From the NCBI RefSeq assembly GCF_042681825.1, contig NZ_JBHUGH010000011.1:62001-126000 (forward strand): a stretch of DNA of 64,000 bases. Reading direction: 5' to 3'. Below are positions 1 through 7,899 of the stretch, piece by piece. Under the pieces are notes generated by a model. That model made no database searches. It had not been told where the DNA came from and saw nothing but the letters and a program-made list of their open reading frames with translations. A program made the translations under genes and the position numbers. The first letter of the stretch is position 1. Every line of letters starts with the position of its first letter. The DNA is from Halodurantibacterium flavum (lineage in GTDB: Bacteria > Pseudomonadota > Alphaproteobacteria > Rhodobacterales > Rhodobacteraceae).

Positions 1-44
1 TGGTTCCGTGAGACTGTTCCTGCCGCTGTCGCAAATCAGGTCGC

Positions 45-443
45 TTAGGTCACGCCCCGGGTTTGTGCCGCCACGGCCGACTTGTCGATCACGGACCAGA
101 CCGAGACGATCTTGCCGTCCTGGTACTCGTAAAAGACATTCTCCTGGAACCGCACCCGCGCCCCGTTCACCGGCAGCCCGAAGAGCTCGCCTACAGGGGT
201 GCAGTCGAAAATCAGTCGGCTCGCGATCATCGGAGGATCGCAGATCAGGGTTGCGATATTGAAGGAAAGATCGGGGATCGCGCGGAAATCTTCGACGAGC
301 ATGTCCTTGTAGCCCTGCAGGCCGATGACGCTGCCGTTGTATCGCACCCCGTCGGCAACATGCTGATGCAGCGTCGCCCAGTCCTGACGGTTCAGGCAGG
401 CAATGTAGGCCCGGTAGGCCTCTGTGGTTTCGTCGCGCGTCAT
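45..443 (-). CDS. SnoaL-like / NTF2-fold ester cyclase family protein
   Basis: Encodes 132 residues, the usual size of a single SnoaL/NTF2-like domain. An N-terminal helical part (YRAYIACLNRQDW) is followed by residues typical of these small alpha+beta barrels (F-x-x-I-P-D-L, then R-x-x-F-x-E-N-x-F near the C terminus). The start is well supported: AGGAGGTG lies just upstream of the ATG at 443. Family members are polyketide cyclases, isomerases or orphan ligand-binding proteins, and nothing here fixes a substrate. The gene is separated from katA by a terminator, so it is probably transcribed alone. Family call is inference from overall pattern; function unknown. Confidence 0.72.
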   Translation of the reverse strand: MTRDETTEAYRAYIACLNRQDWATLHQHVADGVRYNGSVIGLQGYKDMLVEDFRAIPDLSFNIATLICDPPMIASRLIFDCTPVGELFGLPVNGARVRFQENVFYEYQDGKIVSVWSVIDKSAVAAQTRGVT

Positions 444-540
444 GTGTCCACCTCCTGCAACCCGTCCGTTTGTTCCTACAGCCAGTTCGGCGAGATCGCC
501 AGCCTGACGCGTTGTCCGCTCCCGTCTCTACATCGCGCAT

Positions 541-571
541 AAAAAAAGCCCCGGCATATTGCCGGGGCTTT
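541..571 (-). terminator. Rho-independent terminator of katA
   Basis: A near-perfect 12-bp stem (AAAGCCCCGGCA / TGCCGGGGCTTT) with a 3-nt loop lies 19 nt after the katA stop. Read on the minus strand it ends in a run of seven T, the classical intrinsic terminator layout. Confidence 0.9.
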
Positions 572-589
572 CTGGTCAAACCTTGGCGG

Positions 590-2059
590 TTACTCGGCCG
601 CCTGCAGGCCCGCGCCGAGGGCCGCGCGCGCGGCGCGGATGCCGTCGGCATAGGCCGGGCTGATCAGCGCGAAATGGCCAAGGGCACGTTCGGCGATCTC
701 TTCCGGGATGCCCTGCATCGCCTCGGCAATGTTGCCATAGAGACGCTGACGCTCGTCATCGTTCATCACCCGGTCATGCAGCGCCCGCGCCTGGCTGTAG
801 TCGTCATTGCCTTCGCGGTGGTTATAGCGCGCGGCATCGCCCGAAATCCGCAGCGGCGGTTCTGCCGTGCTCGGATCTTCCTTGGCGGAGGCGGGGATCG
901 AGTTCGGCTCGTAATAGGCGTCCAGATGCCCGGTGCGCTGCCCGAAGAAGTTCATCTGCCCGTCCTTGTGGTAATGGTGGACGGGGCAGCGCGGTGCGTT
1001 GACCGGCAGGGCCTCGTAATGCGTGCCAAGGCGATAGCGATGCGCATCGGCATAGCTGAAGACCCGGGCCTGAAGCATCTTGTCGGGCGAATAGCCGATG
1101 CCCGGCACCTTGTTAGAGGGGCTGAAGGCCGCCTGTTCGATCTCGGCGAAGTAGTTTTCGGGGTTCCGGTTCAGCTCCATGATGCCGACCTCGATCAGCG
1201 GATAGTCGCTGTGGGGCCAGATCTTGGTCAGGTCGAACGGGTTGTAGGGCGTCTGTTCCGCATCAAGTTCAGGCATGACCTGCACGCAGAGCTTCCATTT
1301 CGGGAAGTCGCCGTTCTCGATCGTGCCGAACAGCGCCTCCTGATAGCCCTCGCGGGTGCGGCCGATCACGGCTTCGCCCTCACGGTTGGTGTAGTGGGAA
1401 TGGCCCTGCATGGTCTTGAAGTGGAACTTGACCCAGAACCGCTCGCCGTCCTTGTTCCAGAACGAATAGGTGTGGCTGCCATAGCCGTTCATCTGCATCG
1501 GTGTCCGGGGAAGGCCGCGATCGGACATCAGGATCGTGACCTGATGCAGCGCCTCGGGGCTCAGGCTCCAGAAATCCCACATCGCGGTGGCCGAACGCAG
1601 GTTCGATTTCGGATGACGCTTTTGCGTGTGGATGAAGTCCGGGAACTTGTACGGATCGCGCACGAAAAAGATCGGGGTGTTGTTGCCCACGACGTCCCAG
1701 TTGCCCTCGTCGGTGTAGAACTTCACCGCAAAGCCGCGCACGTCGCGTTCATGGTCGGCGGCGCCGAGTTCACCGGCGACCGTCGAAAACCGCGCCAGAA
1801 GCTCGGTCTTCTTGCCGACGTCGGCAAAGATGCTCGCGCGGGTATAGCGGGTGATGTCATTGGTGACCGTGAATGTCCCGTAGGCGCCCCAACCCTTGGC
1901 ATGGACCACACGCTCGGGGATACGCTCGCGGTTCTGATGGGCCAGTTTCTCGATCAGCTGGTAGTCTTCCAGCAGGACCGGGCCGCGCGGACCTGCGGTC
2001 AGGGTGTTCTGGTTGTCGGCGATCGGCGCGCCGCCCGTGGTTGTCAGTCGCGTGGTCAC
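590..2059 (-). CDS. katA: Monofunctional heme catalase KatA
   Basis: Disproportionates hydrogen peroxide to water and oxygen in the cytoplasm. The 489 residues match small-subunit (clade 3) catalases. Visible active-site elements are the distal His53 in RVVHAKGWGAYG, the distal Asn in VGNNTPIFF (about 126), the RDPYKFPDF segment, and the proximal heme-ligand Tyr336 in ARVFSYADAHRYR. The gene is divergent from oxyR with 102 bp between the starts, the classic arrangement for OxyR-controlled catalase, and is closed by its own terminator. Peroxide induction through OxyR is inferred from that neighbourhood. Confidence 0.95.
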   Translation of the reverse strand: MTTRLTTTGGAPIADNQNTLTAGPRGPVLLEDYQLIEKLAHQNRERIPERVVHAKGWGAYGTFTVTNDITRYTRASIFADVGKKTELLARFSTVAGELGAADHERDVRGFAVKFYTDEGNWDVVGNNTPIFFVRDPYKFPDFIHTQKRHPKSNLRSATAMWDFWSLSPEALHQVTILMSDRGLPRTPMQMNGYGSHTYSFWNKDGERFWVKFHFKTMQGHSHYTNREGEAVIGRTREGYQEALFGTIENGDFPKWKLCVQVMPELDAEQTPYNPFDLTKIWPHSDYPLIEVGIMELNRNPENYFAEIEQAAFSPSNKVPGIGYSPDKMLQARVFSYADAHRYRLGTHYEALPVNAPRCPVHHYHKDGQMNFFGQRTGHLDAYYEPNSIPASAKEDPSTAEPPLRISGDAARYNHREGNDDYSQARALHDRVMNDDERQRLYGNIAEAMQGIPEEIAERALGHFALISPAYADGIRAARAALGAGLQAAE

Positions 2060-2161
2060 GTGAACCCTCCTGGCTTCTTCATGTCGATTCCCGGGTGACT
2101 ATGCCGGCTTCTTTGAATAATTATAAATCGTATTTTCTTCTCATGATGATAAGTTGGCCTT

Positions 2162-3100
2162 ATGAGGGTGACGCTCAAACAACTCGCCTATTTCATCGCA
2201 CTTGCCGAAGAAGGGAACTTTGGACGGGCGGCCGCGCGGGTGCATGTGACGCAGCCGGCGCTCTCGATGCAGATTCGCGAACTGGAACAGGCGCTGAATG
2301 CGCCTTTGGTCGAACGCCGTCCGCGTGATATCCGCCTAACCCGCGTGGGCCGGGAGGTTCTGGCCCGCGCCCGCCGCATCCTGTCCGAGACCGAAGAGCT
2401 TGAGGCAGCGGCGCGACGTCAAGGGCTCTTGGGCAGGCTGAACCTTGGGGTGATTCCGACCGTGGCGCCCTATCTTCTGCCACCTGTCCTTGGCGCCCTG
2501 CGCGACTCGGGCATCACGCGCGACCTGCGCGTGAGAGAGGCACAGACCGCGCAATTGCTGGCCGCGCTGGACGCGGGGCAGCTCGATGCGGTGGTGATCG
2601 CGCGTCCCACCCCGGCACCGGATCGTGCGATCCTGCCTCTCTTTACCGATCGGTTTCTGCTTGCCGGGTCTGCCACAGGGCTTCGCGGCCTTGCGCAGGT
2701 GTCCGAGCATCTGCGGCCCGTCGCGCTCGATCCCGAGCAGTTGTTGCTGCTGGACGAAGGGCATTGCCTCGCCGATCAGGCGCTGGAGGTTTGCGCCATC
2801 GACCGCCGGCAAACGCGGATCGACCTCGGCGCGTCCTCGCTCTCTACGCTCTGTGGTCTGGTGGCGCAGGGGTTCGGCCTGACCTTCCTGCCCGAGATTG
2901 CCCTGCGGTCCGAAGAGGCCGCCGCCCCCGACATGCGTGTCCTGCGCTTTGCGGCGCCGGAACCGGCGCGCGACATCGCCCTTGTGCGACGGGCCAAGAC
3001 AACGGATGACGGTTGGTTCGCTGCGCTGGCCGAGCTCATCTCGGGCGCGGCGGCGGGGCTGCTGGATCATGCACGGCGGGTATGTCCGCCTGCCACCTGA
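2162..3100 (+). CDS. oxyR: Hydrogen-peroxide sensor/regulator OxyR (LysR family)
   Basis: A 312-residue LysR-type regulator. The N-terminal winged HTH (about residues 3-62) contains the usual A-A-x-x-x-x-x-T-Q-P-A-L-S-x-Q-I core, followed by a substrate-binding-like sensor domain. OxyR is distinguished from other LysR proteins by the redox pair Cys202 and Cys211 in GHCLADQALEVC, spaced exactly as the Cys199/Cys208 disulfide switch of E. coli OxyR. It is divergently transcribed from katA, its probable target. The stop lies 64 nt before the lipA start chosen here. Confidence 0.93.
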   Translation: MRVTLKQLAYFIALAEEGNFGRAAARVHVTQPALSMQIRELEQALNAPLVERRPRDIRLTRVGREVLARARRILSETEELEAAARRQGLLGRLNLGVIPTVAPYLLPPVLGALRDSGITRDLRVREAQTAQLLAALDAGQLDAVVIARPTPAPDRAILPLFTDRFLLAGSATGLRGLAQVSEHLRPVALDPEQLLLLDEGHCLADQALEVCAIDRRQTRIDLGASSLSTLCGLVAQGFGLTFLPEIALRSEEAAAPDMRVLRFAAPEPARDIALVRRAKTTDDGWFAALAELISGAAAGLLDHARRVCPPAT

Positions 3101-3164
3101 TCCGATTGCCGAGCCTTGGCAAAGCGCCTATGTTGACGGGAACGACGATCACGGGGGAAGTCCG

Positions 3165-4115
3165 TTGCGCGACCTGAAGATACCCGACCAGCGCCATCCC
3201 GAAAAAGCGCGCCGCCCGGTCAATGAACAGCCCAAGAAGCCCGACTGGATCCGGGTCAAGGCGCCCACGTCGGCGGGCTACAAGCAGACGCGCGACATCA
3301 TGCGGGAAAACCGTCTGGTCACGGTCTGCGAAGAGGCCGGTTGTCCCAATGTCGGCGAATGCTGGAGCCAGGGCCACGCCACCATGATGATCATGGGGGA
3401 AATCTGCACCCGGGGCTGCACCTTTTGCAATGTCGCCACCGGCAAACCCCAGACGCTCGACGCATTCGAGCCGGGCCGCGTCGCCCATGCGGTGGCCAAG
3501 CTGGGCCTGAACCATGTGGTCGTGACCTCGGTCGACCGGGACGATCTGGACGATGGCGGGGCCGATCATTTCGCCCAGACGATCCGCGCGATCCGGCATC
3601 GTTCGCCCGCGACCACCATTGAGGTTCTGACACCGGATTTCCTGAAATGCGATCCGTCGGTTCTTGAAACGGTTGTGGCCGCGCGGCCGGACGTGTTCAA
3701 CCACAACCTTGAAACCGTGCCGGGCCTTTACCCCGAGGTGCGGCCGGGCGCGCGGTATTTCCACTCCCTCCGGCTGCTGCAGCGGGTCAAGGAACTCGAT
3801 CCGTCGATGTTCACCAAGTCGGGCATCATGGTCGGCCTTGGCGAAGATCGTCAGGGCGTGCTTCAGGTGATGGACGACATGCGGGCCGCCGATGTCGATT
3901 TCCTGACCATCGGCCAGTATCTTCAGCCAACGCCGCGCCACCACCGCGTGGACCGTTTCGTGACGCCCGACGAATTCAAGGCCTATGAAAAGGCGGCCTA
4001 TGGCAAGGGCTTCCTGATGGTTTCTGCCACGCCCCTTACAAGGTCGAGCTATCATGCCGGCGACGATTTCGCGCAGCTGCGCGCGGCGCGTCTGGCAAAG
4101 CTGGGGCAGGCCTGA
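3165..4115 (+). CDS. lipA: Lipoyl synthase LipA
   Basis: Radical-SAM enzyme inserting two sulfurs into protein-bound octanoyl groups to make lipoyl cofactors for 2-oxoacid dehydrogenases and the glycine cleavage system. With the start used here it has 316 residues. Both cluster motifs are present: the auxiliary cluster Cys55/60/66 (CEEAGCPNVGEC) and the radical-SAM cluster Cys81/85/88 (CTRGCTFC). The C-terminal RSSYHA supplies the conserved serine ligand. I chose the TTG at 3165 because a purine-rich GGGGGAAG lies just upstream and the product then begins RDLKIPDQRHP, a LipA-like N terminus. The frame stays open upstream into oxyR, but that part is not LipA-like. Confidence 0.93.
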   Translation: MRDLKIPDQRHPEKARRPVNEQPKKPDWIRVKAPTSAGYKQTRDIMRENRLVTVCEEAGCPNVGECWSQGHATMMIMGEICTRGCTFCNVATGKPQTLDAFEPGRVAHAVAKLGLNHVVVTSVDRDDLDDGGADHFAQTIRAIRHRSPATTIEVLTPDFLKCDPSVLETVVAARPDVFNHNLETVPGLYPEVRPGARYFHSLRLLQRVKELDPSMFTKSGIMVGLGEDRQGVLQVMDDMRAADVDFLTIGQYLQPTPRHHRVDRFVTPDEFKAYEKAAYGKGFLMVSATPLTRSSYHAGDDFAQLRAARLAKLGQA

Positions 4116-4130
4116 CAATCAGGCCTGCGG

Positions 4131-5060
4131 TCACTGCACCGGCGCGACCCGCAGCAGATAGTCGGCCAGCGCCTCACGGTCGGCTTCGGGCAGTTGCGCG
4201 AGGTTTTGGACCACCTCTGCCATGCTGCCCCCGGCGCTGTCGAAGTCGGGGGTGAAGCCATAGGTGAAATAGGCCACCAGATCTTCGCGGCTCCAATGCA
4301 GAAGGGCCGGGCTGATATTGGGGATGCGGCCCTCGCCCGCGGGGTTGGGCGCGCCCGCAAACCAGCGCGACGTTTCCAGCGCCCCCAGCGCGTTCCGTGG
4401 CGTATGACATTCCCCGCAATGGGCGAGCGCCTCGGCGATATAGCGCCCGCGGGTTTCTGACGGGGTCAGATCGCCCTCGACCGCCCAGCCCTCCGCCTCG
4501 AAGAACAACGTCTTCCACAACCCGGCGGCGGTGCGGACGTTGAACGGAAAGGCGAGTTCATGCGGTTCGGTCGGGCGGTCCGCAGGGGGAAGCGTGCCCA
4601 TGAAGGCGTAAAGATCCACAAGGTCCTGCGGCTCCATCCGCGCATAGGCGGTATAGGGGAAGGCCGGGTAGTAATGCGCCCCGTCCGGCGACACGCCCCG
4701 CATCACGGCATTGCCAAAAGCCTCAAGCGACCAGTTCCCGATCCCGTAGGTCGGATCGGAAGAGATATTGGGCGCGACGAAGGTGCCGAATTCGCTGGCA
4801 AAGCGGCGGCCACCGGTCAGGACAAGCCTGTCATCGCCTTCCGCGCCCTCGGCGGAATGGCAAGAGGCGCAGCCGGCCGCCCAGAACACGTTTTCACCGC
4901 GCGCGGCATCGCCTTCCAGCCCTGCGAACCTGTCCGGCGGCAGGGTGTCCGGTTGCGTCAGCCAGAGTATCGCCGCCCCCACGAGCAGGAGCAGCGCGAC
5001 CAGTCCTGTCAGAAGCCGCCGCAACCCAAAGCGGCGCTGTCTGCTGCGTTTGAAATCCAC
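4131..5060 (-). CDS. Membrane-anchored diheme cytochrome c
   Basis: The 309-residue product has an N-terminal Arg-rich stretch followed by a hydrophobic anchor (about residues 15-35). Two class I cytochrome c domains follow, with heme motifs CASCH (64-68) and CGECH (215-219). The layout resembles the cytochrome subunit of membrane gluconate, aldehyde or alcohol dehydrogenases, but no dehydrogenase gene is adjacent, so its electron donor is unknown. The start is GTG at 5060, three bases after the stop of the upstream cytochrome c' gene, so the two are probably co-transcribed. A role in periplasmic electron transfer is inferred from the domains. Confidence 0.82.
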   Translation of the reverse strand: MDFKRSRQRRFGLRRLLTGLVALLLLVGAAILWLTQPDTLPPDRFAGLEGDAARGENVFWAAGCASCHSAEGAEGDDRLVLTGGRRFASEFGTFVAPNISSDPTYGIGNWSLEAFGNAVMRGVSPDGAHYYPAFPYTAYARMEPQDLVDLYAFMGTLPPADRPTEPHELAFPFNVRTAAGLWKTLFFEAEGWAVEGDLTPSETRGRYIAEALAHCGECHTPRNALGALETSRWFAGAPNPAGEGRIPNISPALLHWSREDLVAYFTYGFTPDFDSAGGSMAEVVQNLAQLPEADREALADYLLRVAPVQ

Positions 5061-5063
5061 GCC

Positions 5064-5531
5064 TTACTCCGGCGCCCGGTAGTCGCGGTGGCAGGCGCCA
5101 CAAGCCCCGGACAGCCCGCCCATCGCGCCCTGGAGCGAGGCGAGATCGGTCCCCGCCGCCGTCTCCATCTGCGTCGCGGCGGTGCGGAGCGTTTCGAACC
5201 GGCTCAGGAAATCCTCGTAATTGTCCCAGATGACCGGCAGTGCCCGTGTGCCGCTGATCGAGGCGCTGTCCGTCCCTTCGGGCCAGAGCCCGTCCTGATC
5301 GCGGGCCGCGGCCTCCGACAGGGCCGCCGCGGCCGCGCTTGCCGTCGCGGCGTCATAGGGTGTCGTGCCCCGCGCCATGTTCCCGAGCGTCGCGAGCTGT
5401 TCCTGAAACAGCTTGAACTGCGCCTGACGGGTCGCGACCGCCTCTTGCTGCGACTGGGCCGAGGCGAGGCCACCCAAGGCCAGCGTCGCCGCGATTGCCG
5501 TGCCAAAGAGAAGGAAGTTCAATCGCTTCAT
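5064..5531 (-). CDS. Cytochrome c'/c-556 family periplasmic protein
   Basis: The product has 155 residues. A typical signal peptide (KRLNFLLF followed by a hydrophobic core and an ASA cleavage site near residue 25) precedes a four-helix bundle sequence. The single heme motif CGACH sits at the extreme C terminus (144-148), which is diagnostic of the cytochrome c' (PF01322) fold; Met52 could be an axial ligand as in c-556. The ATG at 5531 has AGGAGG close upstream; the frame remains open further up but without similarity. It is the first gene of a two-cytochrome operon with the diheme cytochrome c. Possible roles include electron transfer or NO binding; the sequence alone cannot choose. Confidence 0.85.
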   Translation of the reverse strand: MKRLNFLLFGTAIAATLALGGLASAQSQQEAVATRQAQFKLFQEQLATLGNMARGTTPYDAATASAAAAALSEAAARDQDGLWPEGTDSASISGTRALPVIWDNYEDFLSRFETLRTAATQMETAAGTDLASLQGAMGGLSGACGACHRDYRAPE

Positions 5532-5651
5532 GCCGGGCCTCCTGCCGTGATGATGCATTGCCATTCGCGGAAACGCTAACACGCGACCGGGCCAAGGGCA
5601 AACGGCAGCTTGGGCCGGGCGGCGCTGACCCGCCGCCCTTGCGCGGTGACC

Positions 5652-5697
5652 GCTCAGAAACGCGGCGCGCAGAAACGGGGCGTTCAGAAACGCGGGG
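5652..5697. repeat. Three imperfect copies of a CAGAAACGCGG repeat
   Basis: CAGAAACGCGG, CAGAAACGGGG and CAGAAACGCGG follow each other at about 15-bp spacing (5655-5665, 5670-5680, 5685-5695). The last copy encodes the C terminus and stop of the small membrane protein, so the repeats duplicate its 3' end downstream. Confidence 0.6.
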
Positions 5698-5866
5698 CGC
5701 GGCCCCGGACGGGCTCCATCGTCGCCCAGTCGGGCCAGAGGCCGAAAAGCTCGATCCCGGCCAGGATGAGGCAGACCGCGATGATTCCCAGAACCAGCTT
5801 GACCCGTGCGGCCGAGGGCGGCCTGCGCGCCCATCTCGCCATCCGGAGAAGCCAGATCAGGTTCAT
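5684..5866 (-). CDS. Small membrane protein coupled to hpt
   Basis: A 60-residue product with one hydrophobic helix (KLVLGIIAVCLILAGIELFG, about 23-42) and a positively charged N-terminal part. Its ATG overlaps the hpt stop as ATGA, so translation is coupled. I recall similar short proteins beside hpt in other Rhodobacteraceae, which supports a real gene. Function unknown. The 3' end lies inside a run of near-identical repeats (see 5652-5697). Confidence 0.65.
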   Translation of the reverse strand: MNLIWLLRMARWARRPPSAARVKLVLGIIAVCLILAGIELFGLWPDWATMEPVRGRAPRF

Positions 5867-6402
5867 TCCGGAAATCTCACCTTGCCGATATAGGGCAGGT
5901 TGCGGTTGCGCTGCGCATAGTCGATGCCATAGCCCACCACGAATTCATCGGGGATCGTAAAGCCTGTCCAGGTGGCGGCGATATCGACCTCTCGCCGCGA
6001 CGGCTTGTCGAGCAGCACGCACACCTCCAGCCGCTTCGGCTCGCGCGTTTGCAGCAGCGAGACCACATGTTTCAGCGTAAAGCCGGTATCGACGATATCC
6101 TCGACGACCAGAACGTCGCGCCCCGCGATTTCGCCGCGCAGATCCTTGAGGATCTTGACCTCGCGGCTGGAACTCATCGCGTCGCCATAGCTTGATGCCT
6201 CAAGGAAATCGACTTCGACCGGCAGGTCGATTTCCCGCACCAGATCGGCGATAAAGACGAAGGACCCACGCAGAAGCCCCACCACCACAAGCTTGTCGGT
6301 CCCCCGGAAATGCTCCGTAATCTCGGCCGCCAGTTGCTCTACCCGCGCGGCAATCGCCTTTGCCGAGATCATCTGGTCAATCACATAAGGTCTTGTCGGC
6401 AT
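5863..6402 (-). CDS. hpt: Hypoxanthine phosphoribosyltransferase
   Basis: Purine salvage enzyme converting hypoxanthine (and usually guanine) with PRPP to the nucleotide. The 179-residue product starting at MPTRPYVIDQM carries the PRPP-binding loop VLVVEDIVDTGFTL, the early LLRGSFVFIADL segment, and the C-terminal base-binding region DEFVVGYGIDYAQRNRNLP typical of Hpt. The ATG at 6402 has AGGGGCGG upstream; the longer in-frame extension is not conserved. It is divergent from the RatA-like gene with 69 bp between starts, and the downstream small membrane protein gene overlaps its stop. Confidence 0.93.
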   Translation of the reverse strand: MPTRPYVIDQMISAKAIAARVEQLAAEITEHFRGTDKLVVVGLLRGSFVFIADLVREIDLPVEVDFLEASSYGDAMSSSREVKILKDLRGEIAGRDVLVVEDIVDTGFTLKHVVSLLQTREPKRLEVCVLLDKPSRREVDIAATWTGFTIPDEFVVGYGIDYAQRNRNLPYIGKVRFPE

Positions 6403-6471
6403 GTCCGCCCCTTGATTTCGCAGCCGCATCATAAGAGAACGCAAGCCACATTGAACAGTCCCGGGGGCCTC

Positions 6472-6933
6472 ATGCCGACCCACACAGAAAAGCGCAAGCT
6501 GCCCTATACGCCGCAAGAGATGTATGACCTCGTGGCCGATGTCGGCAGCTATCCGAAGTTTCTTCCGTGGAACTCTGCCGCGCGCATCCGTTCCCGCACC
6601 CCGATCGAGGGCGGAGAGGTGATGGAGGCCGATCTGGTGATCTCGTTCAAGGTATTCCGCGAAAGGTTCGGCAGCCGGGTGACGCTCTGGCCCGATCGGC
6701 GCCGGATCGACACGGAATATCTGGACGGGCCGTTCCGCTATCTCAAAAGCTACTGGCAGTTCAATGATCTGGACGGCGGGTGCGAGGTCGAGTTCTTTGT
6801 GGATTTCGAGTTCCGCAACGCGATCCTGCAGGGGATCATCGGGGTGGTCTTCAACGACGCCATGCAGCGGATCGTGCGGGCGTTTGAGCGGCGCGCGGTC
6901 GAGCTCTACGGCGTTCGTCCGCCTTTGCGGTGA
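6472..6933 (+). CDS. RatA/Coq10-family START-domain protein
   Basis: The 153 residues form a single SRPBCC (START-like) domain: an opening PYTPQEMYDLVADVGSYPKFLPWN that is the Coq10/RatA signature, a central beta-sheet, and a long C-terminal helix (NDAMQRIVRAFERRA). Eukaryotic Coq10 binds ubiquinone; bacterial RatA has been reported as a ribosome-associated toxin, and alphaproteobacterial members are usually linked to quinone function. The ATG at 6472 follows a short GGGGGCC stretch and gives the expected family length. I infer a lipid/quinone-binding role. Confidence 0.85.
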   Translation: MPTHTEKRKLPYTPQEMYDLVADVGSYPKFLPWNSAARIRSRTPIEGGEVMEADLVISFKVFRERFGSRVTLWPDRRRIDTEYLDGPFRYLKSYWQFNDLDGGCEVEFFVDFEFRNAILQGIIGVVFNDAMQRIVRAFERRAVELYGVRPPLR

Positions 6934-6940
6934 CCTGCCG

Positions 6941-7408
6941 TCAAGTAAGCGCCGCGACCAAAAGCCTCAGCGCATGTTCGACGGATTCGGCGCGCACCCG
7001 CGACCGGCCGAGCGGCCCGAATTCCACGGTCTGTGTCACGGTTGAACTGCCGCGGGTGGCGATGCCAAAGCAGACGCGTCCCTCTGGTTTGTGCTCCGAC
7101 CCGCCGGGACCGGCGATGCCCGTGACCGCCACAGCCAGGTCCGCGCCGGAACGGGCAAGGGCACCCAGGGCCATTTCGCGTGCGACCTGTTCCGAAACGG
7201 CGCCATGGGCGTCGAGCGTCGCCCCGGCCACGCCGAGCATATTGACCTTGGCCGCGTTGGAATAGGTGACAAAGCCACATTCGAACACATCCGACGCGCC
7301 TGCGATTTCGGTCAGCGCGCCTGCCACAAGGCCACCGGTGCAGCTTTCGGCGGTCACGATGCGGACGCCGTTCGCCCGCGCGGCGTCGATCAGCCGGGTC
7401 GCCGTCAT
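6941..7408 (-). CDS. pncC: Nicotinamide-nucleotide amidohydrolase PncC (CinA C-terminal domain)
   Basis: The 155-residue stand-alone CinA C-terminal domain hydrolyses nicotinamide mononucleotide to nicotinate mononucleotide in NAD recycling. Conserved elements are TAESCTGGL (about 19-27, with the active-site serine/threonine region), FVTYSNAAK and AVTGIAGPGG. The start overlaps the pgpA stop as ATGA, so it is the third gene of an ispDF-pgpA-pncC operon. There is no N-terminal molybdopterin-like domain, so it is not a full-length CinA. The stop lies 8 bp from the convergent RatA-like gene. Confidence 0.9.
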   Translation of the reverse strand: MTATRLIDAARANGVRIVTAESCTGGLVAGALTEIAGASDVFECGFVTYSNAAKVNMLGVAGATLDAHGAVSEQVAREMALGALARSGADLAVAVTGIAGPGGSEHKPEGRVCFGIATRGSSTVTQTVEFGPLGRSRVRAESVEHALRLLVAALT

Positions 7409-7899
7409 GCCATCAGCACTCCGTGCGCGACCGCAGCGGCGGCCATCACCACCAGTGCGGCCAGAACGCCGGCGATCACGTCGTCCAGCATGACGCCCAT
7501 CGGCCCGCTTTGCCGGTCCGCCCAGCCCACCGGGCCGGGTTTCCAGATGTCGAAGAGGCGGAACATCAAAAACGCCCCAACCCAGCCCGGCCAGGGAAAG
7601 ACCCACGGGTCCTGCGCCATGTACCACATCCCGAAGGACAGCGGCCAGAGCGCGACCCATTGGCCCGCGACCTCATCCACCACGATCCAGGAAGGGTCAT
7701 GGTCGTCCTTGCCGGCAGTTTCCACACCGACCGCCCACCAGCCCAGCCCGAACACCACGACGGTCGCCAGAACCAGCAGCGGAAAGCCCCCCGCGACATG
7801 GATCAGGTACCCAAAGGGCAGGGCGGCAAGCGACCCCCACGTCCCGGGACCCGGGCGCAGATAGCCGACATAGAGGAACGACGCGATCACCCTCGTCAT
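7405..7899 (-). CDS. pgpA: Phosphatidylglycerophosphatase A
   Basis: Membrane phosphatase making phosphatidylglycerol from its phosphate ester. The 164-residue product has the PgpA hallmark segments LRPGPGTWGSLAALP (15-29), WIVVDEVAGQW with the catalytic acidic residues, and FRLFDIWKPGP, plus hydrophobic helices near residues 38-58 and at the C terminus. The start (ATG at 7899) overlaps the ispDF stop as ATGA, and the stop overlaps pncC the same way. Tight coupling on both sides suggests one transcript from the ispDF promoter. Confidence 0.94.
   Translation of the reverse strand: MTRVIASFLYVGYLRPGPGTWGSLAALPFGYLIHVAGGFPLLVLATVVVFGLGWWAVGVETAGKDDHDPSWIVVDEVAGQWVALWPLSFGMWYMAQDPWVFPWPGWVGAFLMFRLFDIWKPGPVGWADRQSGPMGVMLDDVIAGVLAALVVMAAAAVAHGVLMA

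Noticed and set aside
2060..2161. A specific OxyR box between katA and oxyR
   Set aside because: The gap is AT-rich and in the right place, but I could not match the spaced ATAG/CTAT pattern with confidence.
6941..7408. Full CinA competence protein
   Set aside because: Only the C-terminal amidohydrolase domain is present; the overlap with pgpA fixes the start.
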